A stretch of DNA of 30,912 nucleotides from JANXVV01 sp038230975 (GCA_038230975.1 JBBRMF010000030.1:1-30912); one strand, 5' to 3'; counted from the stretch's first letter, positions 8,461-16,460 are shown. Notes: generated from the sequence alone by a model not told the origin. Numbers and translations: made by a program.

Positions 8461-9738
8461 ATGAGGAATATGATACCGACGATTAATCGACAACTGTTTC
8501 GGCGACTGCCGATGCTCGCGACGGCAATTGTCGCCACCGCGCTGGTGGCTGTCCCCGCGATGGCCGACACCGCCCATACCGTCCGCCCCGGCTGGGGGGA
8601 ATGGTGGCTCCCGTACAACTATTCCAAGCACGGGGTGGCCATTGATGGAATGTTCAACTTCATCTTCTGGCTCACGACGATCGTCCTGATCATCGTCCAG
8701 GTAGTTCTGGTGATCTTCCTGTTCAAATACAAATTCGATCCCGCCAAAAAGAAAGGCGTGTTCATCCACGGCAACACCCGCCTGGAAATGATCTGGACCA
8801 TGATCCCCGCCGTCATCCTCGCCGGCATGGCGCTGGCCAGCAAAAGCATCTGGGACCAATATCGCTACGCCGAAGACTATGACAGCACCCCGCAAACTGA
8901 AGTGCTGGTTATTGGTGAACAGTTCCAGTGGAACTTCGTCTACCCCGGTAAAGACGGCAAGTTCGGGCAGTACATGGCTTATGCGCAGCCAAGCGATCCA
9001 GCCTACCGCAAACTGAAGTACGATGAAGCATTGAAGAAAATCAACGCCGACATCATTGATAATCCTCTCGGTCAAAATCAGAGTTGGGACGACTTGGAAG
9101 CCAAGCCCGGTCAAGATGATGACTACGATCACAATCCTGGCCGCCCGCTTATTTTGCCGGTCAATAGACCGATCGCGGTAAAGCTCTCCTCGAAAGACGT
9201 CATCCATGACTTCTTCCTCCCGAACTTCCGCGTCAAGCTCGACGCGCTGCCCGGCATGATGGGTCGCATCAACTTCACCGCCATGCCCGAAGCGCAAAGC
9301 ACCGAAGACCTGAGCCTAGACGATCCCAAGATGATGGCCGCCGCCCTCAAGGCAGAAAAGAAGGAAGGCAACGCCTACAAGATCTGGATCGACAGCAACA
9401 CCCCCCACGCGATCATGATGCCGAGTGGTGAAGTCTCGCAAGTCAATTACGCGCTCAACGGCAAAGGCAAAGATGGAAACGTCCTTCAAGTGAAGAGTCG
9501 CGAAGATCTTTCCCCCGATCGCATCGCCGCCCTCAAGGCCGCCGGCATTACACGCGTGACCGCAGTGACCAAGCCTTTTGAATTGGTCTGCGAAGAACTC
9601 TGCGGCCAAGGTCACTACAAGATGCAGGGAAATATCTATTTTGTTTCCCCCGCCCAGTACGACGCTTTCATTCAGAAAAAAGAACCCAGCGACTCCACCA
9701 TTAAGCAACCCGGTGTCGCGTCTGCGGCGCTGAAATAA
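8461..9738 (+). CDS. coxB: Cytochrome c oxidase subunit II
   Basis: A 425-residue subunit II that accepts electrons from a periplasmic donor through its binuclear CuA centre. In order: a signal-like segment (about 15-35), two membrane helices (about 63-88 and 113-133), an aromatic entry segment (GEQFQWNFVYP), then the CuA domain. CuA ligands are visible: His249 in DVIHDFF and C377-E-E-L-C381-x3-H385-x2-M388. No heme motif is present, so this is not a caa3-type fusion. The protein is long for subunit II: about 128 residues separate His249 from Cys377, where about 35 are usual, and there is an additional acidic loop (about 180-225) before the domain core. ATG codons at 8461 and 8470 are both possible; I take the first. 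coxA follows after 99 bp. Confidence 0.95.
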   Translation: MRNMIPTINRQLFRRLPMLATAIVATALVAVPAMADTAHTVRPGWGEWWLPYNYSKHGVAIDGMFNFIFWLTTIVLIIVQVVLVIFLFKYKFDPAKKKGVFIHGNTRLEMIWTMIPAVILAGMALASKSIWDQYRYAEDYDSTPQTEVLVIGEQFQWNFVYPGKDGKFGQYMAYAQPSDPAYRKLKYDEALKKINADIIDNPLGQNQSWDDLEAKPGQDDDYDHNPGRPLILPVNRPIAVKLSSKDVIHDFFLPNFRVKLDALPGMMGRINFTAMPEAQSTEDLSLDDPKMMAAALKAEKKEGNAYKIWIDSNTPHAIMMPSGEVSQVNYALNGKGKDGNVLQVKSREDLSPDRIAALKAAGITRVTAVTKPFELVCEELCGQGHYKMQGNIYFVSPAQYDAFIQKKEPSDSTIKQPGVASAALK

Positions 9739-9837
9739 TACTTTAGTCGCATCGGCATCCCGCCCATGCTTCTTCTATTATTAAGTACACGGGCGAGGTG
9801 CCCAGGCCATCTATAAGCTTTGAAATCGAGATTGAAC

Positions 9838-12303
9838 ATGAGTGTGAAATCCCAATCCAGCGAAATTTCTTCTCACGGTGACGCCCACGGTCATGATGCC
9901 CACGGAGACGGGCACGGTCATGCCCATCCTGAGATCGGCTTCATGAAGAAATACTTTTTCTCGATCGATCACAAGATGATCGGCCTGCAGTTCCTGTTCG
10001 TGGGCCTGGCGTTCTTCGTCATCGGCGGTTTGCTGGCCATGCTCGTGCGCTGGCAGCTTGGTTTCGGTGGCCATCCCGTGCCGATCCTGGGTGCGTACAT
10101 GGCCGCCAATAAAGTGCCGGGTTGGGACGGCGGCATGATGCCTCCGGACTTCTACACCATGGCCTTCTCCATGCACGCGTCGATCATGATCTTCTTCGTG
10201 ATCATCCCGCTGCTGGTCGGCACGTTCGGGAACTATCTCATCCCACTGAAAATCGGCGCCGGTGACATGGCCTTCCCATTCCTGAACGGCATGGCGTTCT
10301 GGTCCGCCCTCCCCGCCGGCACGATCATGGTCGCTTCGTTCTTCCTGCAGGGGGGTGCCGCTGCCGCAGGTTGGACGGTTTATCCACCCCTCAGCGCCAT
10401 TCAAACGAGTACCGGGCATGTGCCCTACATTGCCGCCAACAGTGCCTGGGATAGCTTCATTCAAACGCTTCGGGTTCATGAAACCGGCGGTGAAATTGCC
10501 GCCAAGGGTGATCCAACCAAAGCTGGCGTCGTGGCTCGTACCTTTGTGGGTGACAGCGAAAAAATCACGGCGGGTGCTTTAATCGCCGCCTTTGAATTGA
10601 TTACCGAAGACGGTGTCTCGAAGCCCCCCAAGTTCTTCGGCGATGCCAAGGTCGAATCAAGCAGCCCCAAGCAAGTCGTGATCAAAAAGCCTGATGGAAC
10701 CACGGTCACGGTGGATGTTTCTTCGACCAGCGCCACGGGTGGTGAGATTAAGATCACTGCCGCGGGTGGCCCTGCCACTGTGACCGACGCCGCCCGCGGC
10801 GGTGCTGCCAATCGCCTCCGCGATCGCACGATTAAGGTTGCCGACAAAGGCTGGCAATCCTCCTGGAACGCCGCCTCGTTGGTCATGAACTTCTTCGCCC
10901 TGTTCATGGGTTTCATGTTCATCGCCGCCTACTTCATCCGTCTCGGTAGCCGCGCTGTGAACGTGCCGGTGTCGATCATCGTCTGCCTGTTCACCGCATT
11001 CTACTTCCTGCATGGCGTCCAGCACGCCGCCTTCGACGGTCAATCGGCCTGGTTCCTCTCCATCATCATCCTCGGTTTCTCCAGCATCATGGGGGCGGTG
11101 AACTACCTCACCACAATCGTCAAACTCCGCTGCCCGGGCATGACCATGTTCCGTCTGCCGCTCAGCGTCTGGTCGCTCTTCATCACCTCCGTCCTCGTGC
11201 TGCTGGCCACCCCGGTGCTCGCCAGCGTGTTGACGATGAACCTACTCGATCACCATCGCCTCACCAGCTTCTTCGAACCGTTCAACTGGTTGAACTCCAA
11301 CCAATTGCAGGATGTCGCCGGTGGCGGTTACGCCCTGCTTCACCAGCACTTGTTCTGGTTCTACAGCCACCCGGCCGTGTACATCATGATCCTCCCCGCG
11401 ATGGGCATGGTCAGTGATATCCTGGCCGTGGGTGCCCGCAAGCCGATCTTCGGTTACCGCCCCATGGTTTACGCCATGGCCGGTATCGCCTTCCTCGGCT
11501 TCATCGTCTGGGCTCACCACATGTTCCAATCGGGCATGAACCCCACACTCGGCACCACCTTCGCCATCAGCACGATGTTCATCGCCGTGCCGTCCGCCAT
11601 TAAAACCTTCAACTGGCTCGGCACCCTCTGGGGCGGCAACATCCGGTTCACCGCCGCAATGTGGAACGCCATCGCCTTCGTCAGCATGTTCGTCATCGGT
11701 GGCCTCTCCGGCATCTTCATGGCGTCCACCGCCGTCGACGTTCACATTCACGATACCTACTTCATCGTCGCCCACATTCACTACGTATTGTTCGGCGGCA
11801 CGATGTTCGGTGTGTTCGGGTCGCTCTACTTCTGGTACCCGAAAATGTTCGGCCGCATGATGAACGAAACGCTCGGCAAGATTCACTTCTGGCTTAGCTT
11901 CATCACCTTCAACTGCACGTTCTTCGCCATGCACATTCTTGGTATCGGTGGCATGCCCCGCCGTGTGTATGACCCGCATGTGTACGAAACCTTCCGCCAC
12001 TTCCTGCCCATGAATCAGTTCATCAGCATCAGTGCCTTCGGCCTTGGCATTGCGCAAATCCTGCTTGTGATCAACTTCATTGGCAGTTGGATCTGGGGCC
12101 CCAAAGCCGGCAACAATCCCTGGGAAGCCACGACGCTGGAATGGACCGAAACCACCAGCCCACCGCCCCACGGCAACTTCACCAAGGTTCCCGTCGTCTA
12201 CCACGGCCCGTACGAATACAGCTCGCCATTGGTTGAAGAAGACTGGTTGGCCCAAACCCGATATGTCGAAGGCGCGGAGAAGTTTGCGCATGTGGGACAC
12301 TGA
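9838..12303 (+). CDS. coxA: Cytochrome c oxidase subunit I, A2-type, with large insertion
   Basis: An 821-residue catalytic subunit that reduces O2 to water and pumps protons. Ligands are present: low-spin heme His113, CuB/tyrosine segment YSHPAVY (His511, Tyr515), CuB pair His560-His561, and AHIHY (His646, His648). Lys589 in AIKTFNW fits the K-channel. The helix VI glutamate of A1 oxidases is absent; the YSHPxVY signature instead marks the A2 subfamily. Subunit I usually has 530-600 residues; here about 215 extra residues (about 187-401) separate helices III and IV: a polar domain of about 155 residues plus two additional hydrophobic segments (about 345-367 and 376-396). The N-terminus is very His-rich. 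The ATG at 9838 is preferred over an upstream in-frame TTG at 9820. Identity is certain; insertion function is unknown. Confidence 0.96.
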   Translation: MSVKSQSSEISSHGDAHGHDAHGDGHGHAHPEIGFMKKYFFSIDHKMIGLQFLFVGLAFFVIGGLLAMLVRWQLGFGGHPVPILGAYMAANKVPGWDGGMMPPDFYTMAFSMHASIMIFFVIIPLLVGTFGNYLIPLKIGAGDMAFPFLNGMAFWSALPAGTIMVASFFLQGGAAAAGWTVYPPLSAIQTSTGHVPYIAANSAWDSFIQTLRVHETGGEIAAKGDPTKAGVVARTFVGDSEKITAGALIAAFELITEDGVSKPPKFFGDAKVESSSPKQVVIKKPDGTTVTVDVSSTSATGGEIKITAAGGPATVTDAARGGAANRLRDRTIKVADKGWQSSWNAASLVMNFFALFMGFMFIAAYFIRLGSRAVNVPVSIIVCLFTAFYFLHGVQHAAFDGQSAWFLSIIILGFSSIMGAVNYLTTIVKLRCPGMTMFRLPLSVWSLFITSVLVLLATPVLASVLTMNLLDHHRLTSFFEPFNWLNSNQLQDVAGGGYALLHQHLFWFYSHPAVYIMILPAMGMVSDILAVGARKPIFGYRPMVYAMAGIAFLGFIVWAHHMFQSGMNPTLGTTFAISTMFIAVPSAIKTFNWLGTLWGGNIRFTAAMWNAIAFVSMFVIGGLSGIFMASTAVDVHIHDTYFIVAHIHYVLFGGTMFGVFGSLYFWYPKMFGRMMNETLGKIHFWLSFITFNCTFFAMHILGIGGMPRRVYDPHVYETFRHFLPMNQFISISAFGLGIAQILLVINFIGSWIWGPKAGNNPWEATTLEWTETTSPPPHGNFTKVPVVYHGPYEYSSPLVEEDWLAQTRYVEGAEKFAHVGH

Positions 12304-12319
12304 GGAAAGCTCGAAGTGA

Positions 12320-12416
12320 GAAATCAGAAATTCGAAAAAAGCTCGAAGGTTCAAAAATCAATAGTGGTTCAAGCTTTAGATTTTGAGTTTTGAGCTTTTT
12401 TCGGATTTCAGATTTC
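12320..12416. repeat. Long imperfect palindrome between coxA and ctaA
   Basis: Two 25-base arms (12320-12344 and 12392-12416) pair with two mismatches; the common part at the inner end is CGAAAAAAGCTC/GAGCTTTTTTCG. Inside the loop there is further pairing (TCAAAAATC against GATTTTGA). The element is AT-rich, unlike its flanks, and fills the gap between the coxA stop and the ctaA start. It may be a mobile-derived repeat or a processing/termination structure; the T6 in the right arm allows some terminator activity. Confidence 0.65.
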
Positions 12417-12427
12417 ATATTTCGGAT
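12400..12427 (+). repeat. Heptanucleotide tandem repeat (4 units)
   Basis: Four contiguous 7-base units: TTCGGAT, TTCAGAT, TTCATAT, TTCGGAT. Consensus TTCNGAT, with only the third unit differing from it at an extra position. The unit length of seven gives a frame change with each copy gained or lost. The left palindrome arm contains the complementary units ATCAGAA and ATTCGAA. The repeat ends 12 bases before the proposed ctaA start codon. Confidence 0.7.
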
Positions 12428-12439
12428 TTAAAAAGTATC

Positions 12440-13549
12440 TTGAACAACGCCCGTCACAACCCCTCTCTCCACCGCACCGCCCTGCTCACGGCGATTGCGA
12501 CCTTTCCGCTCATTTTCATGGGCGGCCTGGTGACCTCCAAACAGGCAGGCATGTCTGTGCCGGATTGGCCCAACAGTTACGGGTACAACATGTTCCTGTT
12601 TCCGATTCGCCTTTGGAAAGGTGGAATCTTCTTTGAGCACGTCCATCGATTGATGGGAACGGTCGTGGGTCTACTGGCGATCGTTCTGACCGTCATCGCC
12701 TGGAAAGTGGAAGATCGGAAATGGGTCCGCTGGCTTGCAACCGGTGTGCTGGGAATGGTCATCTTTCAAGGCGTGCTGGGCGGCCTCCGGGTTGTGCTGG
12801 TAAAGCTGAACCTGGCCATCGTTCATGCGTGCGTGGCACAGGCATTTTTCTGCCTGGCGTCGTGGGTCGCCGTCGTGACTTCCAAATGGTGGATCACTGC
12901 TCCTGATCTTTCCGCGCTCAATGTTGGCGGGGCAAAACTGATCCGGGTCGGCATCATTGCCGTCGTCGTCATCTATTCACAGCTCATTGTCGGTGCGGTG
13001 ATGCGACATTACGAAGCGGGTCTGGCCGTGACGGATATCCCGTTGATTTACGGTAAGATCCTTCCGCCAACGAATGCTCGGGAACTGCGCGAAATCAACA
13101 ACCAGCGCATGCGTGAAGGCGAATTACTCGGATCGATCGAAACGCTTCGATACGATCAGGCCACCGGGCGCGTCACCCTGGCGCAGATTTGGGTCCATGT
13201 GGCCCACCGCATCGGAGCCGTCGCCGTGACGACGGCCGTATTGCCTTTGATCGTCATCGTACTGCGAAAACATCGCCTTACCGGGTTAACCGCACCGGCG
13301 GTCCTTCTGATCGTTCTTTTGCTCACGCAGTTGACTCTTGGCGTGTTGACGGTGTTGTTACACAAGCCCGCTGACGTGGCCAGCGCTCATGTGGCGGTCG
13401 GTGCCCTGACCTTGATGACGACCTTTGTACTGACGGCCCGCGCGGGTCGGCTGTATTCTCCCCTATGGAGAACGCTCCAGCCCGCGTTTGAAGGCGTACG
13501 ACCCGGTTCCGAACCCCGTAAACTGCCTGGCCAATTTGCAATGCAGTAG
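12440..13549 (+). CDS. ctaA: Heme A synthase (COX15/CtaA family)
   Basis: A roughly 369-residue multi-span membrane protein that oxidises the heme O methyl group to a formyl, giving heme A for the adjacent oxidase. The two-bundle layout of the family is visible. The first half has FEHVHRLMGT (the E-x2-H-R motif with its histidine pair) and IVHACVAQ; the second has WVHVAHRIGA and ASAHVAVGAL. About eight membrane helices are recognisable, with a polar loop between halves (about residues 200-245) that is longer than usual. The start is uncertain: no in-frame ATG precedes the first helix, and the frame stays open back through the repeat element. I choose TTG at 12440, giving MNNARHNPSLHRTALL, because everything upstream is repeat sequence. 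ctaB follows after a palindromic repeat. Confidence 0.9.
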   Translation: MNNARHNPSLHRTALLTAIATFPLIFMGGLVTSKQAGMSVPDWPNSYGYNMFLFPIRLWKGGIFFEHVHRLMGTVVGLLAIVLTVIAWKVEDRKWVRWLATGVLGMVIFQGVLGGLRVVLVKLNLAIVHACVAQAFFCLASWVAVVTSKWWITAPDLSALNVGGAKLIRVGIIAVVVIYSQLIVGAVMRHYEAGLAVTDIPLIYGKILPPTNARELREINNQRMREGELLGSIETLRYDQATGRVTLAQIWVHVAHRIGAVAVTTAVLPLIVIVLRKHRLTGLTAPAVLLIVLLLTQLTLGVLTVLLHKPADVASAHVAVGALTLMTTFVLTARAGRLYSPLWRTLQPAFEGVRPGSEPRKLPGQFAMQ

Positions 13550-13562
13550 GAGTCCGTCCATA

Positions 13563-13619
13563 GCGTGGGCTACCAGCCCATGAGTTTTTAAGCCAAGGAC
13601 ATGGGCTGGTAGCCCAAGC
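13563..13619. repeat. Inverted repeat between ctaA and ctaB
   Basis: A 17-bp perfect inverted repeat (13566-13582 with 13600-13616; arm TGGGCTACCAGCCCATG) extends by a few more bases beyond one mismatch to 13563-13619. The 17-base loop contains TTTTTA. Each arm is itself nearly palindromic (GGGCT...AGCCC). It ends about 20 bases before the ctaB start, so the mRNA could fold over the translation start region. It looks like a dispersed palindromic element rather than a terminator. Confidence 0.75.
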
Positions 13620-13639
13620 CATGATCGCCGAGACGTTGA

Positions 13640-14632
13640 ATGAAACCAGCCACTGAAATCACCGAGTTCCCAAACGGCAGCATGGCGCTGCCGCCGCGGG
13701 TGGATCGCGCCGCCCGCATGGGCCTCGTAAACGAAATCGAGATCGCCCACACCGCAACTGACGTCGCCATCCCCACTCGCCTCCGTGATTTCTACGAGCT
13801 GACCAAACCACGCATGAACCTGCTGGTGGTGATCACCACGCTCGTCGGTTTCTACATGGCAACGCGCACCGGTTCCGCGGTCAACTGGTTGCTGCTGGCC
13901 AATACGATCTTCGGCACCGCCCTTACCGCCGCCGGGGCCAGCGTCCTCAATCAATACGTCGAGCGCGATCTTGACGGCCACATGCCCCGCACTGCCAATC
14001 GCCCCCTGCCCACCGGTCGGATTCTCCCCATCGAAGCCCTGTTGCTAGGCGTCTTGTTCGGCGTTGGTGGAGTGCTGTATCTCACCGTCTTCGTCAACAG
14101 CCTGACTGCCCTCCTCGGTGCCGCGACTTTGGCCAGCTACGTTTGGGTCTACACCCCCATGAAGCGCTGGACAACCCTCTGCACCATCGTCGGTGCCGTA
14201 CCCGGTGCGATTCCTCCCATGATGGGGTATTCCGCCCTGCATAATTCCATCTCCATTGAAGCGATGGCGATGTTCGGCATCCTGTTCCTCTGGCAGATGC
14301 CCCACTTTCTTGCCATCGCCGTCATGTACAAAGACGATTACACCGCCGGTGGTTTCAAAATGCTCCCCTGCGTCGACCCGGACCTCAGCGCCACTGGCCG
14401 GCAGATCATCGTGTATTCACTCGCGTTGTTACCCATGACGTTGATGCCTTTCGGATTCCGAATGGCCGGCATCGGTTACCTGGCGGCCGCTATCGTGCTC
14501 GGGGGCGTTTTCTTAACCTACGGGATTTTGGCGGCCGTTCGGCGTACGCGGGAAGATGCACGGAAATTGTTCTTTGTCTCCATCATTTATCTTCCCCTGC
14601 TGCTCGGCGCGTTGATGATCGACAAGAGCTGA
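13640..14632 (+). CDS. ctaB: Protoheme IX farnesyltransferase (heme O synthase)
   Basis: A 330-residue UbiA-superfamily membrane enzyme that attaches a farnesyl group to protoheme to give heme O, the substrate of the neighbouring heme A synthase. The first polyprenyl-diphosphate binding motif is N104-Q-Y-V-E-R-D110-L-D112, followed by the family stretch HMPRTANRPLPTG; the second conserved region reads FLWQMPHFLAIAVMYKDDY (about 218-236). About eight to nine membrane helices follow in the usual order. The N-terminus has about 45 extra polar residues before LTKPRMNLLV, so translation might start later; candidate internal ATG codons exist at about residues 15 and 27. Identity is firm from the aspartate motif and operon position between ctaA and the second cupredoxin gene. 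Confidence 0.95.
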   Translation: MKPATEITEFPNGSMALPPRVDRAARMGLVNEIEIAHTATDVAIPTRLRDFYELTKPRMNLLVVITTLVGFYMATRTGSAVNWLLLANTIFGTALTAAGASVLNQYVERDLDGHMPRTANRPLPTGRILPIEALLLGVLFGVGGVLYLTVFVNSLTALLGAATLASYVWVYTPMKRWTTLCTIVGAVPGAIPPMMGYSALHNSISIEAMAMFGILFLWQMPHFLAIAVMYKDDYTAGGFKMLPCVDPDLSATGRQIIVYSLALLPMTLMPFGFRMAGIGYLAAAIVLGGVFLTYGILAAVRRTREDARKLFFVSIIYLPLLLGALMIDKS

Positions 14633-14657
14633 ATTTACCCGCACTGAACCCTTAGAC

Positions 14658-15437
14658 ATGAATCGTATTTCGATCCAATTCTCGACCGCACTGCTTGCCT
14701 CGCTGGCAATCGTCGGATGCAAAAAGGCCTCTGATACTCAGGCCCCCGCGCCTACCGTTGATTCGAGTAACTCGAACTCGGTCACTTCCACCCAGCCGAC
14801 TGAAGCGCCCGTTGGCAAAGGAAGCATTCGGGGCAAAGTCGTCTTCACCGGTACCGCCCCCGCTCCGCGAACCATCGACAATCACACCTGCGTTCCCAAT
14901 GCCAAACCGATTGTTGAAGAATCGATCGTCGTCAATCCCAACAGCACATTGAAGAATGTCGTCGTCTATCTGAAAGAAGTGCCTGGCGATGCTGCGGTGG
15001 CCTCCACGGAAGTCCCGGTGATCGATCAAGTCGATTGCCATTATGTGCCACATGTGATCGCGATCACCGTCGGGCAAAAGGTGGCGTTCAAATCAAGCGA
15101 TGCGACGCTTCACAATGTCCACATGATGGGTTCCGGTGAGAACGCCGGAAACTTCGCCATGCCCAAGCCCGCCGTATCCAGCGCGCAAAAATTCGGTGAA
15201 GTTGAATTCACCCGCGTGAAGTGCGATGTGCACCCGTGGATGAATTGCTGGGTCGCCGTCATGGACGGCCCCTATTTTTCCGTCACCGGCGACAACGGTG
15301 AATTTGAAATCAAGAACGTGCCCGCAGGGTCCTATACCCTTAATGCATGGTACGAAAAACTGGAACCCTTGACCCAGTCCGTCACCGTAATGGCCGACGC
15401 GCCGGCACAGGTGACATTCACGGTGAAAGCGCCCTAG
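14658..15437 (+). CDS. Cupredoxin-like lipoprotein, paralogue of 7642-8340
   Basis: A 259-residue predicted lipoprotein (lipobox IVGC, Cys21) with a Ser/Thr/Pro/Asn linker (about 24-55). The folded part repeats the architecture of the cupredoxin at 7642-8340: a GSIRGKVVFTG start, LHNVHMM with His152, the type-1 copper pattern C189-D-V-H192-P-W-M195, and a C-terminal carboxypeptidase-regulatory-like sandwich (TGDNGEFEIKNVPAGSYTL). It is probably membrane-tethered on the periplasmic side, whereas its paralogue is soluble. Position between heme O synthase and subunit III suggests a role in electron delivery to, or copper loading of, the oxidase. It starts 26 bases after ctaB. The copper site is seen in the sequence; the role is inferred. 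A SCO- or CtaG-type CuB chaperone is not present in the window. Confidence 0.87.
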   Translation: MNRISIQFSTALLASLAIVGCKKASDTQAPAPTVDSSNSNSVTSTQPTEAPVGKGSIRGKVVFTGTAPAPRTIDNHTCVPNAKPIVEESIVVNPNSTLKNVVVYLKEVPGDAAVASTEVPVIDQVDCHYVPHVIAITVGQKVAFKSSDATLHNVHMMGSGENAGNFAMPKPAVSSAQKFGEVEFTRVKCDVHPWMNCWVAVMDGPYFSVTGDNGEFEIKNVPAGSYTLNAWYEKLEPLTQSVTVMADAPAQVTFTVKAP

Positions 15438-15502
15438 AAAAAGTGTAATATCTCCCCACGGAATGATTTTCGCGGGCTTTGGAAACGACAGAAGGAGCAG
15501 AC

Positions 15503-16456
15503 GTGTCTGAGACAGTGTTAGATCACGGTTACATCCCTGAAGAGCATGCCCCGGATCCGGTCAACGGACACGGTGACCCCACGCCTCCGGGCAAGGTCGC
15601 CATTTGGCTGTTCCTGGCCAGCGAAATCATGTTCTTCATCGCCATCCTTGGAACGTATATCGTTCTTCGTGCTGGCTCCCCTCACTTGTTCAGCGAGCAT
15701 GCCGCCGCGCTCAGCAAAAAGCTCGCCGGTGCCAACACGCTCGTGCTGATTTTCAGCTCGCTCACGATGGCCCTGTCCGTCGAAGCCGCCCAGAAAGGCA
15801 ATCGCAATAAGTTGGTGATATATCTGGCTTTGACGTTGATCTGCGCCTTCGGATTCATGGGCATCAAAGCCGTCGAATATCAGTCCAAGATCGCGATCTT
15901 CCCCGGCATGGCCGGCGAGCACCACACCATCGTCGCCCGCGATGAAGTCGACCCCAAGAAATACTGGTGCTACGACGGTCACCGCAAATCCAGTGACGTC
16001 AAGAGCATCACGCTCGAAGGCGCGTTCCGCATGCCATTGGACGATCACGATGTCGGATTCAACACCCACCTTGTCAGTGAAGCCTACGTTGAAGAACACC
16101 AGGACGGCACTGGCATGAACATGGCTGCCGGTGAAATGGGCCACAAAGCTGAAAAGACCGAAGCCAAGCCCGAAGCCGAAGGCAAGGGCACCGGCCATGA
16201 ATTCGTCATCACCAAGGCCTTCATTAATACCGATCTACAATACGGCCCCTGGAAGAATATCTTCTACAGTTGCTACTTCGCATTGACCGGCATCCACGGC
16301 TTGCACGTGATCGGCGGGATCATCCCGATCAGCATCCTGTTGATTCAGGCCATGCGCGGCAAAATCAAAGCCCCAGCCACCGAATACGTCGGCCTCTACT
16401 GGCACTTCGTCGACCTGGTCTGGATCTTCCTGTTCCCACTGCTGTATTTGATCTAA
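15503..16456 (+). CDS. coxC: Cytochrome c oxidase subunit III with periplasmic insertion
   Basis: A 317-residue subunit III of the five-helix type. Helices are at about 31-56 (KVAIWLFLASEIMFFIAIL), 82-101, 109-125, 255-283 (FALTGIHGLHVIGG) and 293-315 (YWHFVDLVWIFLFPLLY). The subunit stabilises subunit I and its proton uptake. About 120 polar, His/Glu/Lys-rich residues (about 130-250) separate the third and fourth helices, far more than the usual few dozen; topology puts this loop in the periplasm. The start is GTG at 15503, chosen because GAAGGAG at 15491-15497 precedes it with correct spacing; an upstream in-frame TTG lacks such a site. Identity is firm from the HGLHV and WHFVDLVWI motifs. 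Confidence 0.94.
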   Translation: MSETVLDHGYIPEEHAPDPVNGHGDPTPPGKVAIWLFLASEIMFFIAILGTYIVLRAGSPHLFSEHAAALSKKLAGANTLVLIFSSLTMALSVEAAQKGNRNKLVIYLALTLICAFGFMGIKAVEYQSKIAIFPGMAGEHHTIVARDEVDPKKYWCYDGHRKSSDVKSITLEGAFRMPLDDHDVGFNTHLVSEAYVEEHQDGTGMNMAAGEMGHKAEKTEAKPEAEGKGTGHEFVITKAFINTDLQYGPWKNIFYSCYFALTGIHGLHVIGGIIPISILLIQAMRGKIKAPATEYVGLYWHFVDLVWIFLFPLLYLI

Positions 16457-16460
16457 TATT

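Noticed and set aside
7678..9297. A 539-codon open frame on the minus strand opposite the cupredoxin gene and coxB
   Set aside because: It is the antisense of two certain genes with strong third-position bias; its His/Asp/Gly/Val-rich composition is typical of a shadow frame and it has no domain features.
11242..12354. A 370-codon open frame on the minus strand opposite coxA
   Set aside because: Fully antisense to conserved oxidase helices; His/Glu/Gly/Ala-rich with no recognisable motif. Part of it runs through the repeat after coxA.
12383..12439. N-terminal extension of heme A synthase through the repeat (a start at 12383)
   Set aside because: These codons derive entirely from the palindrome and heptamer repeat, and the start would be inside the loop of the hairpin; a TTG at 12440 is simpler.
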